This document shows, piece after piece, positions 11,510-23,958 of a DNA stretch of 64,000 nucleotides (position 1 is the stretch's first letter; each line of letters opens with the position of its first letter). The DNA is from Branchipolynoe longqiensis. Its lineage: Eukaryota > Annelida > Polychaeta > Phyllodocida > Polynoidae. The stretch covers positions 102,906,292 to 102,970,291 of the forward strand of contig CM059191.1 of the NCBI GenBank assembly GCA_030323885.1. The letters run 5' to 3'. Below the pieces are notes generated by a model. It did no database searches and was not told where the DNA came from. It saw only the letters and a program-made list of their open reading frames with translations. The translations under genes were made by a program, and so were the position numbers.

Positions 11510-12560
11510 CTGGAAAGTGTCAGAAAAGGACACACTCTGATTAATAAGCGTGTCACTAAACCTGCGGTGCTGTTAGACACGTCCTGTCACTGACATGACA
11601 GTGAAACAGTTATTTTGGCAGTAAATGACAGTGGCGTTACTTATAGGAGTTCGACTATGAATAAGTGATGTAAATAGTTTGACATCAGATGACACTCACT
11701 GTTGTTAGCCATGTGATCTGGGAGTGGTCCATTCTGTCAATAGTGTGACCTTAGACAACGATCACTGCTGTCACCAAGTTGACAGTAGATGTAAATCAAT
11801 GCTGTCACGACCCTGACCTCACAATAATCAATGCTGCCACTTGACATTCACCTGCACGTGATCCATTCTGTCAATAGTGTGACATTAGACAGCGATCACT
11901 GCTGTCACCGAGTTGACACTAGATGTAATTCAATGATGTCACGAAACTGACCTCACAATAATCAATGCTGCCACTTGACATTCACCTGCAAGTGATCCAT
12001 TCTGTCAATAGTGTGACATTAGACAGCGATCACTGCTGTCACCGAGTTGACAGTAGATGTAATTCAATGATGTCACGAAACTGACCTCAAAATAATCAGT
12101 TCTGCCACGAATTTGACAGCAGAGAACACTCAGTGATTTCACCAATGTAACCTCCTAGTGCTGTCACCGATTTGACATTATACAATACACAGTGCTGTCA
12201 CACATACCCTTCAGCGCTGTAATCAATGTGAACATACACCAATCAATGCTGTCAGGAAACTGACAACAGAACACATATAGTACTGTGAACATGTAGACTG
12301 CTCAGTCTTGTTACCACTGTGACATTACACACCACTCAGTGCTCACCTAAATTTGTCAATAAAAGATACTCAACGCTGTCATCAATCTGGCCTCAAACCA
12401 ATTAGTGGTGTCAGGAAATTAACAGCAGAGCACACTCTGTGCTGCCCCAAACCAAGTTGCCCTCAGACATACCTGTACTGTCGCTACTTTAAATGCAAAC
12501 AACGGTTAGTACTGTTACCAACTTGACATCAGACAACACTCAGTACTGTCATCAACTTGA
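11510..12560. repeat. Degenerate TGTCAC-rich tandem array
   Basis: Three good units of about 131-134 bp start at roughly 11725, 11863 and 11994 (tccattctgtcaatagtgtg). They are flanked on both sides by diverged sequence full of gctgtcac and gtgacatt words. No coding potential. Confidence 0.75.
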
Positions 12561-12571
12561 AATTCACAAAT

Positions 12572-13452
12572 TTACTTAAAGTTGCACAGTCCGATGGTTT
12601 TGAGTTTCTGAAATGTTCTGAGATAAATACATTAGGTTGGTCGTTATTATGTACCTTACTTTAGCTGGTATGCAGGTATTGCAGGTATAGCAATACCTCA
12701 GGGAGTTTGACGCCCCTGCCTTGCAGAGTTGTAAACCACTGCCTTGTGGTACAGGTCCTTGACAGAACCGAAGGCTAAGGGAGCAAACCCTAAACAGAAA
12801 ACCATGTCACTGTGGCAGCATTAAGGGCGGTTGATGTATGGAACTCCCAACATCTCCCGACCAGCCACTGCAGGGACAAATAGTTTTGCGCCTGTCTTGA
12901 CATGTTCTTGCCGGTGTGAAACCTCTATTTGCTCCCCGAGAGAGTGCCGCTGGTAACTTGCAAAAGCCAGCAGCACTTCAACACTTTTGCAGGCAGCTTT
13001 CATGAAATGTGCGCCCCCGTCTACGGTTCAGGGATACCATCAAGAGAAACCTGAAGCTGAGAGACATTAAGACCGACTCATGGACGCAACTCTCACAGCA
13101 GAGAGCTAAATGGAGAGCGGCAGTCAAGTAATGAAAGCAGTCTTTGTCGCATCGCGACCGACAGCATGATGATGATGACTTTAGCTTGAAGTAACTTTTA
13201 TTTTAAGTGGCTAACTTTTGAGATATTTGATGTGGAACCATGACAAATTAATGTTGGTAAGCATGCCAAAAGTCTGACCCTATAGGCTTCTGCAGTAACA
13301 AGTTCTATTCAATTGCCTCGGTATCCCCTTCTATATGGTGACAAGTGTTCAATAAGTGCACCAGTGTCTAAGTTAGATATGTAGAATCACATTTAGATAA
13401 TTGTTTTGGTTTTGGAAATTTGATATTTTCATCGGACTATGCAGCTTTAAAG
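12572..13452. mobile_element. MITE, TAGTCCGATG family, carrying an insertion
   Basis: The left end aaagttgcacagtccgatgg and the right end catcggactatgcagcttta are inverted. The interior is split at actttagct by the non-LTR copy at 12667-13177 and resumes exactly after a 9-bp duplication of that word. Confidence 0.8.
12667..13177 (+). mobile_element. Non-LTR retrotransposon 3' fragment with (ATG)n tail
   Basis: The plus strand 13018-13131 encodes the tail of a reverse-transcriptase ORF (RLRFRDTIKRNLKLRDIK, then WTQLSQQRAKWRAAVK and a stop), matching the usual D-IKR-LK-W-DR-WR terminus. The tail is atgatgatgatg. A perfect 9-bp target duplication, ACTTTAGCT, lies at 12658-12666 and 13178-13186. 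A related copy lies inverted at 62965-63422. Confidence 0.85.
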
Positions 13453-13678
13453 CAGATTCACAATTAAGCCTCCCGTGAAATACAATGGACATACTATGAG
13501 TCAAGTTGCATAATACAAGGAATGTGATGGTGAGCAGACGACAATTGATGCACCCAGATTTTAAGTTGTATAAGCCACTGTTTTACTAGCACGAGATGTA
13601 AGAGACAAGTCAGTAACCAGGTCACTGCTTCAGTAGTGAAGGAAATGGCCAAGATACAGAGTTGTGTAATACTCCTGT

Positions 13679-14338
13679 CACACTACGACATAACGAGCCA
13701 ACATAAGCCTGAAATGCTCACTTTTCGTCATTATGTTGATGTACGTTGGGTTACGTTATGATGACGTCAGAAGGACGTTAGACTGACATCGAGCTACGTC
13801 ATGTTACATCATGTTACGTCGGCGCGCGTCAAGGTTTTGAACCTTTGAAACTTTCAACGTAACTCAAACGTAAGGGTTTACATTCGCCGTACGTTCTGTA
13901 CACATTCGGCAAACGTCAATGACATTAAACGGACGTTAATCAAACGCTGCTCACTACGTTCCACTACATTGACCCACATTAAAGCCGGTGGAAATGTCCA
14001 CGCAGCGTAATGGGAATGTCAGGAGAACATACGCCAAATGTATGTCCAATGTACATTCAACATACGTTGAGCATTTCGCCACCATGTCATGACATATGTA
14101 ATGTCACGTAACGTAGCTCTGGCGATGGAATAACGTACATCACGTTCCGTGAGCGTAATGACGCTGTCCCCTCTCGTTGAATCACGCTATCACTATGCTT
14201 TACCGATGTTACGCTCTCGTCAACTATGCTGCATCCACGTTCAACTTGTGCCCAAATTTGCATACTATGCCGAGAAGTTCGACGTTTTTCACGTTCTCCC
14301 TATGCTGATGTCATTACATCCTAGTGTGACAAGGCCAT
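13679..14338. mobile_element. MITE filled with ACGTT words, copy 1
   Basis: The left end is cctgtcacactacgacataa and the right end is cctagtgtgacaaggccat. The body is a run of acgtt/aacgt words, many decayed to acatt or atgtt. It aligns end to end, in opposite orientation, with the copy at 36272-36942. No ORF of note. Confidence 0.8.
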
Positions 14339-15300
14339 AAAGCATGGATGCACAACATGAGGTGTTACTGATACATTGGTTATTAATAACGCGCAGTAAC
14401 CATAGCAACGTGAACCACTGTGCGTGACAGGGGGGACTGACTGAGCCAGGCGCCCTCCAGCGGCAATTTGAATTTACGTGAGCACCTTCAGAACAAGGCA
14501 TCATACTCGCAATCGGTCCTCTAAGTTAGGCCTCACACATCACACATTACATCTCTATTTGATTAACTGCATATTTATACCGTAAGGCCTTAGCTACTGA
14601 GTGTAATGAGTTATGATAGAAATATACACACACACAAATATAAATAATTGCACTAACACAAAGTCAGGTAAACGCCGGATTTTGATCTAATGCTACAAAG
14701 AGTTACAACCCGTAAATAAGAAACAACAAACCAACAATTATAAACTAAAGCAAAATTCAAAGGATTTAAATCAAATTGGACGAGTGCTGCCGAGCAATTA
14801 TAACAAGTGTTAACACACTTATCCATTATGGGCAAGATCAATAAATTCATCACAAACAAATCACTATTTGCTCAACCTGCCTACAATGAAGTCAGTGGGT
14901 TTTTTAAACGACAAATAGTTTAACTACGACTGGATCAATGTAGGAACTTCGTGGGGGCCAACCTTAGATAGCTATTTGATTAGGAGCTAAGTACTTGGAA
15001 ACTGCTGTTGACAACAAAACCTGTTTTGTGGAGAATGCGAAGGCAACTACTTACTGCATGCAATATTCATGTTTGCCGGTGGCACCAGGTGGTGGCTTGG
15101 TAGTGGAAATCGTCTATAAGACATTTGGCGGAGAGGGTTCTGTACAGTGAGCTGTAACCCACAACACCATGCCTTTCTTACCACTACCACCAGAGGGCGG
15201 CATTTTCTTCTTTTCTTCTTTGTTTTTCTTTCTTTTTTTGGGGTACATTAGTTGTTTAAACAGTTGAAATGTCAGTCGCAGATGACTGGTCTTCCTCATT
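14339..15300. other. Unassigned, AT-rich
   Basis: No gene was recognised. A roughly 90-bp phrase near 15110-15200 (tctataagac, then cagagggcgg) recurs at 15475-15560 and 17625-17800, a low-copy local repeat that brackets the 49-bp satellite. Confidence 0.45.
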
Positions 15301-15302
15301 CC

Positions 15303-15465
15303 ACTGCTCCTTGCCCTATCCTAGTAATGCCGAGTATCTGGCTAGGAAGTGACAATTATCAATTGTTAAGTCATTGGTTTGAATCAACCAGGATTTGAAC
15401 CCACGACCTCACGATCTACCAGCACGGGAGACGGACGCTTTAACTCATTCGGCCATCCCGTGTGG
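15303..15465 (-). repeat. SINE-A head fragment
   Basis: Minus-strand tRNA-like head (tgggttcaaatcctggtt on that strand) plus the first part of the body. Confidence 0.6.
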
Positions 15466-15571
15466 TAATAGTAATAGAAATCCTCTATAAGACCTTTCCA
15501 ACAGAACAAACTGTACAATTAGCGGCTCCCCACATTAGTTCATGCCACTGTCATCAGAGAGCAGGTTCCTT

Positions 15572-15845
15572 GAAGATTTATACTGTTTATCATGGATAAG
15601 TGTGAATAGACTTGTTTTCACCATTAGACAGTTTGTCGATAGAAAGCCCAAGCCCACACTTGTTAACCTCCCACACCACATAGACCTGGTCTGAGAGTAG
15701 CCAGCCTTTGATGATGCTGTAAGTTATACACAGCAGTGGAAATCCAAATTGGCAGAGGGGCACAGGGAATCGAACAGCTGACCTTCAGATCAGGAGTCAG
15801 ACCTCGAAAAAAGTCAGACACTCTAACCACTCTGTCCCAGAGAAC
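15572..15845 (-). repeat. SINE-B
   Basis: Matches the SINE-B copies at 10966 and 28828 in order and orientation, including gacagtttgtcgatagaaag and aaaaaagtcagacactctaa. Confidence 0.75.
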
Positions 15846-15889
15846 ATCACCTTGCTTGTGCCTTATGCGTATAGAGTGAAAATAGTGAA

Positions 15890-17620
15890 AGTCTGTTAGA
15901 GACATTTCACATAGAGACATTTCACATGCTGCATTATCAGCTGTTCCATGTAGTGTAGACATTTCACATAGAGTATGCTGTATTGTCAGCTGTTCCAGGT
16001 AGTGGATACATTTCACATTGAGTATGCTGCATTGTAAGCTGTTCCATGTAGTGGAGACATTTCACATAGAGTATGCTGCATTGTAAGCTGTTCCATGTAG
16101 TGGAGACATTTCACATAGAGTATGCTGCATTGTCAGCTGTTCCAGGTAGTGGAGACATTTCACATAGAGTATGCTGCATTGTCAGCTGTTCCATGTAGTG
16201 GAGACATTTCACATAGAGTATGCTGAATTGTAAGCTGTTCCATGTGGTGGAGACATTTCACATAGAGTATGCTGCATTGTAAGCTGTTCCATGTAGTGGA
16301 GACATGTCACATAGAGTATGCTGTATTGTCAGCTGTTCCATGTGGTGGAGACTTTTCACAGAGTATGCTGCATTGTAAGCTGTTCCATGTAGTGGAGACA
16401 TTTCACATAGAGTATGCTGTATTGTCAGCTGTTCCGTGTAGTGGAGACATTTCATATAGAGTATGCTGTATTGTCAGCTGTTCCATGTAGTGGAGACATT
16501 TCACATAGAGTATGCTGTATTGTCAGCTGTTCCATGTAGTGTAGACATTTCACATAGAGTATGCTGTATTGTCAGCTGTTCCAAAACAACAAAAACCCGT
16601 AGTGGAGACATTTCAATAGAGTATGCTGTATTGTCAGCTGTTCCAGTAGTGGAGAATTTCACATAGAGTATGCTGATTGTCAGCTGTTCCTGTAGTGGAG
16701 ACATTTCACATAGAGTATGCTGTATTGTCAGCTGTTCCATGTAGTGGAGACATTTCACATAGAGTATGCTGATTGTCAGCTGTTCCATGTAGTGGAGACA
16801 TTTCACATAGAGTATGCTGATTGTCAGCTGTTCCTGTAGTGGAGACATTTCACATAGAGTATGCTGTATTGTCAGCTGTTCCATGTAGTGGAGACATTTC
16901 ACATAGAGTATGCTGTATTGTCAGCTGTTCCATGTAGTGGAGACATTTCACATAGAGTATGCTGATTGTCAGTGTTCCTGTGTGGAGACACAAAAAAACC
17001 CTGTATTGTCAGCTGTTCCATGTAGTGGAGACATTTCATATAGAGTATGCTGTATTGTCAGCTGTTCAATGTACTGGAGACATTTCACATAGAGTATGCT
17101 GTATTGTCAGCTGTTCCATGTAGTGGAGACATTTCACATAGAGTATGCTGTATTGTCAGCTGTTCCATGTAGTGGAGACATTTCACATAGAGTATGCTGT
17201 ATTGTCAGCTGTTCCATGTAGTGGAGACATTTCACATAGAGTATGCTGTATTGTCAGCTGTTCCGTGTAGTGGAGACATTTCATATAGAGTATGCTGTAT
17301 TGTCAGCTGTTCCATGTAGTGGAGACATTTCACATAGAGTATGCTGTATTGTCAGCTGTTCCATGTAGTGGAGACATTTCACATAGAGTATGCTGTATTG
17401 TCAGTTGTTCCGTGTAGTGGATACATTTCATATATAGTATGCTGTATTGTCAGCTGTTCCGTGTACTGGGGTCATTTCATATACAGTATGTTGTATTGTC
17501 AGCTGTTCCATGTAGTGGAGACATTTCACATAGAGTATGCTGTATTGTCAGCTGTTCAATGTACTGGAGACATTTCACATTGAGTATGCTGCATTGTCAG
17601 CTGTTCCATGTAGTGCTTCT
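15890..17620. repeat. 49-bp satellite array
   Basis: About 35 units of 49 bp built on gtagtggagacatttcacat, agagtatgctgtattg and tcagctgttccat. The 5' part (to about 16400) carries more variants than the rest, consistent with recent homogenisation of the 3' part. A-rich intrusions at 16583-16598 and 16990-17000 break units abruptly and may be assembly errors. Confidence 0.9.
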
Positions 17621-18120
17621 TGCCATCGCCATCAGAGGGCAGTTTGGCAGTGAAAATCCTCTATAAGACCTTTCCCACAGAGAATCCTGCACACTGAGAT
17701 GTTATTTACAGTAGTTCTTGCCATTGCCATGAGAGGGCAGGTGGGCAGTAGAAATCCTCTATAAGACCTTTTCCACAGAGCAGGCGGCACGGTGAGCTAG
17801 ATGTGACGTATACTAATAATTATCCGACTGCTGTAATATAACATCTTGGTCTTGGAAATGGTCTAGTGTCGATGTATGACAAAAATAGCTGGGACACCAT
17901 TACATCACGTGGTGCAATGATGTTGTCATATCTCGTCACGTGGCCTCTGAGGATAAAGAAAGGTCTCGTGCCACCATTCAGTTTCATTAAGCGCGACTGT
18001 ATTTCCACTCTATATGCATGCGGCACACACAAGTAGTATGCATTAAACAGTTGCTCATGAATGATATATTGTACATGAACACGGAATCATTGACTTTGAT
18101 TGTACAAACATTTAATCCCG
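17621..18120. other. Local repeat remnants, then unassigned
   Basis: 17621-17800 contains two copies of a phrase with cagagggcag and cctctataagacct. 17800-18120 shows nothing recognisable. Confidence 0.4.
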
Positions 18121-18139
18121 TAGGACCATCTGGATCAAT

Positions 18140-18500
18140 CTATGAGGACCAGAGAGGTTGGTCAGATGAGTGTCCGCTTTCAATGTGGTGGTTTGTTGGG
18201 TTCAAACCCTAGCGGAGTCAAACCGGTGACTTAACAAGTTATAGCCTACTTGTCGCCACGCGATATTTAACAAAACGGGTCCACCATAGCGGCCATTTTG
18301 AAATCCAAGACGGCCACCAGATGGGGTGCAATTTCCAGTGGCCCATGGCCTAAAAATGTTGATATTGTGTTACTCTAAGCATGTGCCAAGTTTCATGCTT
18401 TTAAGGGAAAGTGCCCAATTGATCAGGTAAGCCGCCCTACTACACCTAGCCTGGTGCTCAGCATTACCAGGATAGAGCAAGTAGGTGTAGAATGAGGTAG
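18140..18500 (+). repeat. SINE-A interrupted by a short repeat
   Basis: A SINE-A head with B box gggttcaaaccc (near 18199) runs to cttgtcgcc at 18256 and resumes at tagcctggtgctcagcatta. The interrupting 18257-18445 piece contains cggccattttgaaatccaag and gtgccaagtttcatgctttt, a phrase common in dispersed invertebrate repeats. Confidence 0.55.
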
Positions 18501-18639
18501 ACACAATTGTATGCGATTGAAATTTCTCTTGGCTTAATCTATTAGTTATATATTCAATTTAACAAACAAGAAATTAAAATAACGAAATTATCAACAGCCG
18601 TACAAACAACGATTATCCAGTTTGATAAATGTGTGCGTG

Positions 18640-19150
18640 TTGTTTAAGTTGAATAGTCCGATGGTTTTGAGGGTCCATCATTTTCTGAGATAAATACATT
18701 AGCTTGGTCGTTAGAACCTATCTTAAAGGGGCTTGAAGTAATTTTATTTTAAAATTGAACAAAAACAAAAACAAAAACAAACAAACAACAAACACAACAA
18801 CAACACACACAAAAAACACAAAAAACACAACAAAAACCAAACCCCACCCCCAAAACAAAAAAACAAAACAAACAAAACACAAAAACCACCACCACCAAAA
18901 ACACCACCCACACAAAAAACTAATTTTGGAGATATCTGAAAATAATGTAAATATTCTAAATTAATTTTGGGAAGCCTTCCAATGCTCTGAACACAAAGGC
19001 TTTAACAGTACCAGGTTACATGTTGATTTCCTTAGTGTACCCTTCTATATAGCAACAAGTACTTAATATGTATCTAAGATGGATATGTAAGTTTAAATCT
19101 AGATAAGGGTTTTTGATTTTGATAAGTTGTTGCTGTTAGCGGATTATGCG
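18640..19150. mobile_element. MITE, TAGTCCGATG family, with AC-rich core
   Basis: The left part (agtccgatggttttgag, ctgagataaatacattag) and the right part (gatatctgaaaata) are family-specific. An A/C-only tract at about 18757-18918 replaces part of the interior. Confidence 0.65.
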
Positions 19151-19162
19151 CTAAATGTAACA

Positions 19163-19757
19163 ATGTGTAAAGGCCCAGTCAGACCTTACTGGACTGAGTA
19201 CCGGACACCACCGGACAAAGAATTGTCTAGTCCGTTGGTGTCCGGTGTCAAAATGTACCGAAATGTACCAAAATGTACCGGATGAAACAAACGCTAAACG
19301 GACAAGGAACGTACATTAACGAATAGCCACCGGACAATAACCAGATGAAAACCGAATGTCAAATGGGCGTAACGGGTTGTTCACGGATGCGCAGAAAACA
19401 TATACTGACTGAATTTCCACAATTAAAAAACACACCAACAAACACAGAAAAAACACCGTCAATGGACTAGCAGGAAGCAAACCGGAGAAGTAACGGATGG
19501 GTACTGGACATGAAATGGACAAAACGTACTAAACGGACTTAAACAGGACACCAACCATACACTTCAGTCCGGTGGTGTCCGGTTCAAGTTTTGTGCGTGT
19601 TCAAAACTTGTACCGGACACCTCTGGACACCACCGGACAGATAATGGACACGCCAGTTGCCAACCGTATATAAACCGTACATTGCCGTATTTCACTGGAC
19701 AGTGTCCGGTTTCTGTCCAGTTCCTCAATCCGCTGAGGTCTGACGGGGGCTTTATGC
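19163..19757. mobile_element. Palindromic MITE with CCGGACA words
   Basis: The left end aaggcccagtcagaccttac is inverted in the right end ctgaggtctgacgggggctt. The arms are full of accggaca/tgtccggt words. No transposase is present. Confidence 0.75.
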
Positions 19758-20235
19758 TCTAACAGTGTAATTATATTCACATTACAGCAGCCCCATCTAA
19801 ATATGCAGTCACCGTCACACACATTAAATCATTAGATGCACATATGAACCTTGCACTTTGATATAATAAACCTGTGAGCACAAATTATAATTCTATAATC
19901 CCAGTGGTTCTAACAACATAGCTGTAACCACGTCATCATCTGGGGTATGTATTGGCATTTTTACTGTACCAACATGACGTCACCATGGAAACTCCTTTAA
20001 ATGAATTGAGGGTCACCTGAGAGGTTCTAACAATCTGGCATCGTCTTGCATAAAGAATCTCGTGAAATTGGTAAAGTAATTTCCCTAGGTTGTACCACTA
20101 GATCACAACGGTAATTCCGCTACATCCCTTGAGGGTTGTTTCGTAACCCCAAACCCGTATTCGGGAGAATAATGGACCCATAAATATAACAGAGAGTGAG
20201 TGCTCACAATCCCATTAGGAGTAGGAGCGTGTCAA
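19758..20235. other. Unassigned
   Basis: No gene or repeat was seen. Confidence 0.4.
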
Positions 20236-21000
20236 TTAACTAGGCGGCCCGCCCTCTGGTGGCGTTATATACACACAGCTGTCCCCCTGTTGGTGTTATG
20301 CACACAGACATGTCCATGTTAACACATACTACTGGTGGCATTGTACATGCTCATGTCCACCTCAGTCTGCCCCCTAGCGGGTTATGTACACAGACATGTC
20401 CAGGTTAACACATACTACTGTGGCATTGTACACACACATGTCCGCCTCAGGTTTATACACACATAGAACCACCTGAACCTGTCCTCTGGCGACGCTATGC
20501 ACACACACCTGTTGACTGTTGTATACATGTACGCCCACTTCGAGCTGTCGGGCTAGTGGGTTTATACACACATACGACCACCTGAACCTGCCCTCCAGTG
20601 ATGCTATGCACACACACCTGTTGACTGTTGTATACATATACGCCCACCTCGAGCTGTCTGGCTAGTGGGTTTATACACACATACGACCACCTCAACCTGC
20701 CCTCCGGTGACGCTATGCTCACACACCTGTTGACTGTTGTAGACATATACAACCACCTCAAGCTGTCCGGCTAGTGGGTTTATGCACACATACGACCACC
20801 TCAACCCGCCCTCTGATAACGCTATGTACAAACAGGTGTTGGCCATCCCTTCGGCCCTCTAGTGGGGCTATGCACACATATGTCTACCTCAATCCGCGCC
20901 CCCTAGTCACATTATATACACATACGACCACCTCGGCACGCCCCCTAGTGATATTATACACATAGCTGTTGACTGCCCGCCCTGGTGGCATTATACACAA
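20236..21000. repeat. Degenerate tandem array, roughly 118-bp unit
   Basis: The best units at about 20450-20800 repeat tacgaccacctcaacctgcc, then gctatgcacacacacctgtt and gtatacatatacgcccacct. Flanking sequence is diverged versions of the same (gccctctagtgg, gttatgcacaca). The array lies about 100 bp beyond the stop codon of the channel gene, so part may be in its 3' UTR. The poly(C) at 21014-21038 separates the two. Confidence 0.75.
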
Positions 21001-21096
21001 ACCACAGATATCGACCCCCCCGCCCCCCCCCCCCCCCACACTGTAGTAGCGCTTACACCACCCACCCAGAAGCGGTCCATCCATGTCCGGCCCGGG

Positions 21097-21315
21097 TTAG
21101 TGCAGGGCGCGCGGCTGGGTGTAGATGGACCAGTACACAATGTTGAACAGCACGAAGGAGCCCGGGAACAGGTAGCGTGACGTCACGTCAACCATGGTGG
21201 CGCAGCGCCGACTGTTGGAGACGCGAAGGTGCGAAGCCAGTCCGAGCAGCTGCGCTGGACACATGTGAGTAGGCGTCTGCGCATGCGCGTCGTCCTCACA
21301 CGTCAGCTGCTCCAT
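21097..21315 (-). CDS. Channel gene, last exon (end of M3-M4 loop, M4, stop)
   Basis: The exon starts after a pyrimidine-rich acceptor (ctctcttcacgcccgcag) in phase 0 and ends in TAA at 21097-21099. It gives 72 residues: a poorly conserved cytoplasmic segment beginning MEQLTCEDD, then VDVTSRYLFPGSF and VLFNIVYWSIY, which is the M4 helix, and a short tail TQPRALH. M4 followed by a few residues and a stop is the family norm. If no exon is missing between this and 27400, the M3-M4 loop is only about 65 residues, shorter than in many glycine receptors. A small extra exon in the 6-kb intron cannot be excluded. Confidence 0.85.
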   Translation of the reverse strand: MEQLTCEDDAHAQTPTHMCPAQLLGLASHLRVSNSRRCATMVDVTSRYLFPGSFVLFNIVYWSIYTQPRALH

Positions 21316-22809
21316 CTGCGGGCGTGAAGAGAGAGCGGTGGGCAGTTAGTGACGGGTAGTCATAGCAGAGTGGTCAAGTCTGTGTCAGTGTGTCGGGGGA
21401 GAGGTTAGTTACTGCTGAATCCAGTACAGGAGTAGGATTTAGGATATTCCAGGACATTGACTGTGCTGTGCACTATGCATGTATTGTATTTACATGACAT
21501 CCATCTCACACTCTGTCTGAAGCCTGCCTCACATCAACCGATATATCGGATACATGTTAAAATATCGGATATTGTTGGCTGACCTTTACGAAATTATCAA
21601 TAATACATGAATCTATTTTTTATTTGGATTTATAGCAAGACCATTTAATGGATTTAATTTATTCCTAGATACATTACAAATATCGCAACTATTTGGGAAC
21701 GTAGCATAGATTTCCTTAAGTTTCAGAGCATGACAGATTAGCTAAAATTACAATTTCGCTTTCAATGTAACCACACACCAGTCTAATTTAGATACGATAT
21801 TATGGTTACTCCACGATGAAATTTGTATTTGTCTCATATATGGGACATCCTTATGTTGTATCTCATTCAATTTACTAATATATATTAATAAATATATTAA
21901 GAAAATTATATTGAAAGAGCTGAACGGCCAACGTGAACAAAGACAATACAAATCATAATATCGATTTAAGAAATCTTGAGATAAATGAACAATTGTAAAA
22001 CCTGAATGTACACATTGAGTCAATTTTTTACAATGTACCAATTTCTACCCTTCTACACCGAGTGACTAATATAATAGGGAAATTATCCTAAAGAGCTATC
22101 CTAAATAGTACTACGACATGAGGAAGTCATTAAATAATATAGAAACAGAATAGGCAAAACGTAAAATGTCATTTCATAACAATAATGAAAGAAGCATTCT
22201 CTCACAATTTCACAAGCAATATCACTAATTCAGATACAAATAGAAGACAAAATGTACAAAGTGCAAAAACTCATTCAATTAGTACAGTGAAATCAACATA
22301 ATCTAACAGAAGTTAACAACAAATCTTTCTTCCCTGTAGAGAGGATAGAAGGATTTTCCTGTGAGAGGAAATATTAAATAAATAAAATTCCCAAGTAAGT
22401 ATCAAATCAAAATTAAATGTATTCTCTATAAAATTACTGAAATCTCTCTGTTAACGTGGCAAACACAAAGTAATTCTGTTCATCGCATCAAAATTAGCTA
22501 GTGTTGACTATCGTCAGGAGCCATAGCTAGTAATGTAGGATAAGATTTATTTTGTTCTGCTTGATGCAAAGAAAGCGAAGATATAACAATCACGAATGCT
22601 GAGCTAAAATGCTATGACAAATGATGCATTGTTTTAATCTGGTATCAACATTATTCTGAAAGCAGTTCCACCGAGTCGCCTCTGAGAGCACCTGGAGAAG
22701 GCAGGATATTTGAAGCCATTCTCGCAGCCCAACTGAGAAGCTGTGTGTGGATTTCAGCGGAAGAGCCACTGTTACATCCATGATAGTGGGCAGCTTGGAA
22801 TCCACTATT
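21316..22809. other. Intronic, AT-rich, unassigned
   Basis: Intron of the channel gene. No exon-like segment with splice sites or repeat family was recognised. Confidence 0.5.
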
Positions 22810-23400
22810 AAATGGAAGCCATTGTAGAAGCCAATACCGCAGCAAGTCTAGATTCCACTGTGGGGGCCACTATTCATGTTAATGTGGTACTAATTATGGA
22901 AGCCACTGAGGAAGCCACTGTGGAAGCCAGGACGGCAGCAAGTCTAGATACCACTGTGGGAGCCACTATTCATGTTAATGTGGTACTCATTATGGAAGCC
23001 ACTGAGGAAGCCACTGTGGAAGCCAAGACGGCATCAAGTCTAGATACCACTGTGGGAACCACTAGTCAAGCGAGTGTGGAACTCATTACGAAAGCCACTG
23101 AGGAAGCCACTGTGGAAGCCAAGACGGCATCAAGTCTAGATACCACTGTGGGAACCACTACTTAAGCGAATGTGGAACTCATTATGGAAGTCACTGTGAA
23201 GCCACATTGGAAGCCATTGTGGGAGCCAAGACGGCAGCATCTCTGGAAGCCACAGTGTAAGCCACTATTTAAGCGAATGTGGAACTCATTATGGAAACCA
23301 CAATGGAAACCACTGTGGAAGACATTGTGGTAACCATGTTGGAAGCCACTTTGAAAGCCACTGTAGAAGCAATAGTGGATTCCACTGGATATACCACTGC
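22810..23400. repeat. Tandem repeat, 93-bp unit with ggaagccact words
   Basis: Four imperfect 93-bp units (aagtctagataccactgtgg, then ggaagccactgaggaagcc) are followed by shorter 12-bp ggaagccactgt words. The 93-bp period equals 31 codons, so the plus strand stays open from 22812 to 23165 with repeated MEATEEATVEA. Lying antisense in an intron with no flanking exon signals, it is treated as a minisatellite. Confidence 0.75.
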
Positions 23401-23958
23401 GGAACTGCGCCGGGAGATTTCGCAAAACTGCGCTTAAGCCAGCCATACACTTGCCGATCTTGGTATTGTCTAATATTACATATATATATATATCTCAGAT
23501 TAAGGATAACATACCACAGAACCAGATTTCAAATGGCCATGACGAATTTGGTTTAGTACACTACCTTAAGTATGGCGACTACCACAAATCATAACAATGG
23601 AAAGCAAAGCTTCGAACACACACATGACAATTCCAAGATCGTACAATCATAACTGGGTTACGCTTGTGGGTGGTTTAAGAAATTGCTCTTCTCTCAGGGG
23701 AGCATCTTCCCAGATTAGTCTCAGAACTAGGACACTCTGAACTAAGTAGCCAAGTCGGTGACCACTTAAAAATTGCATGTTGGCCAAAAGCGCTGTCCCA
23801 TAATAAATACCGAAAGAAGCCACAAGTGAAGAAATTGGAAGCCACAGGCCTGCTGTTGAGGAGACTCGGTAGGCACTGCTATAAAGTGAAGAAGCTTTGT
23901 AGTTGTAGCGGCTTAACCCAAATGGATTTCTATTCGCTGATCTCCAAGACACCGCCTT
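23401..23958. other. Intronic, unassigned
   Basis: A short (AT)n run lies near 23480. No gene was seen. Confidence 0.4.

Noticed and set aside
12821..13003. 60-codon frame, nearly identical to one at 63091-63273
   Set aside because: Conservation between the two is explained by the shared non-LTR element. The frame is antisense to the element's own RT tail.
22812..23165. Possible repetitive protein with 31-residue repeats
   Set aside because: The 93-bp tandem unit keeps the frame open by arithmetic. It is antisense in an intron and later units drift out of frame, so it is recorded as a minisatellite.
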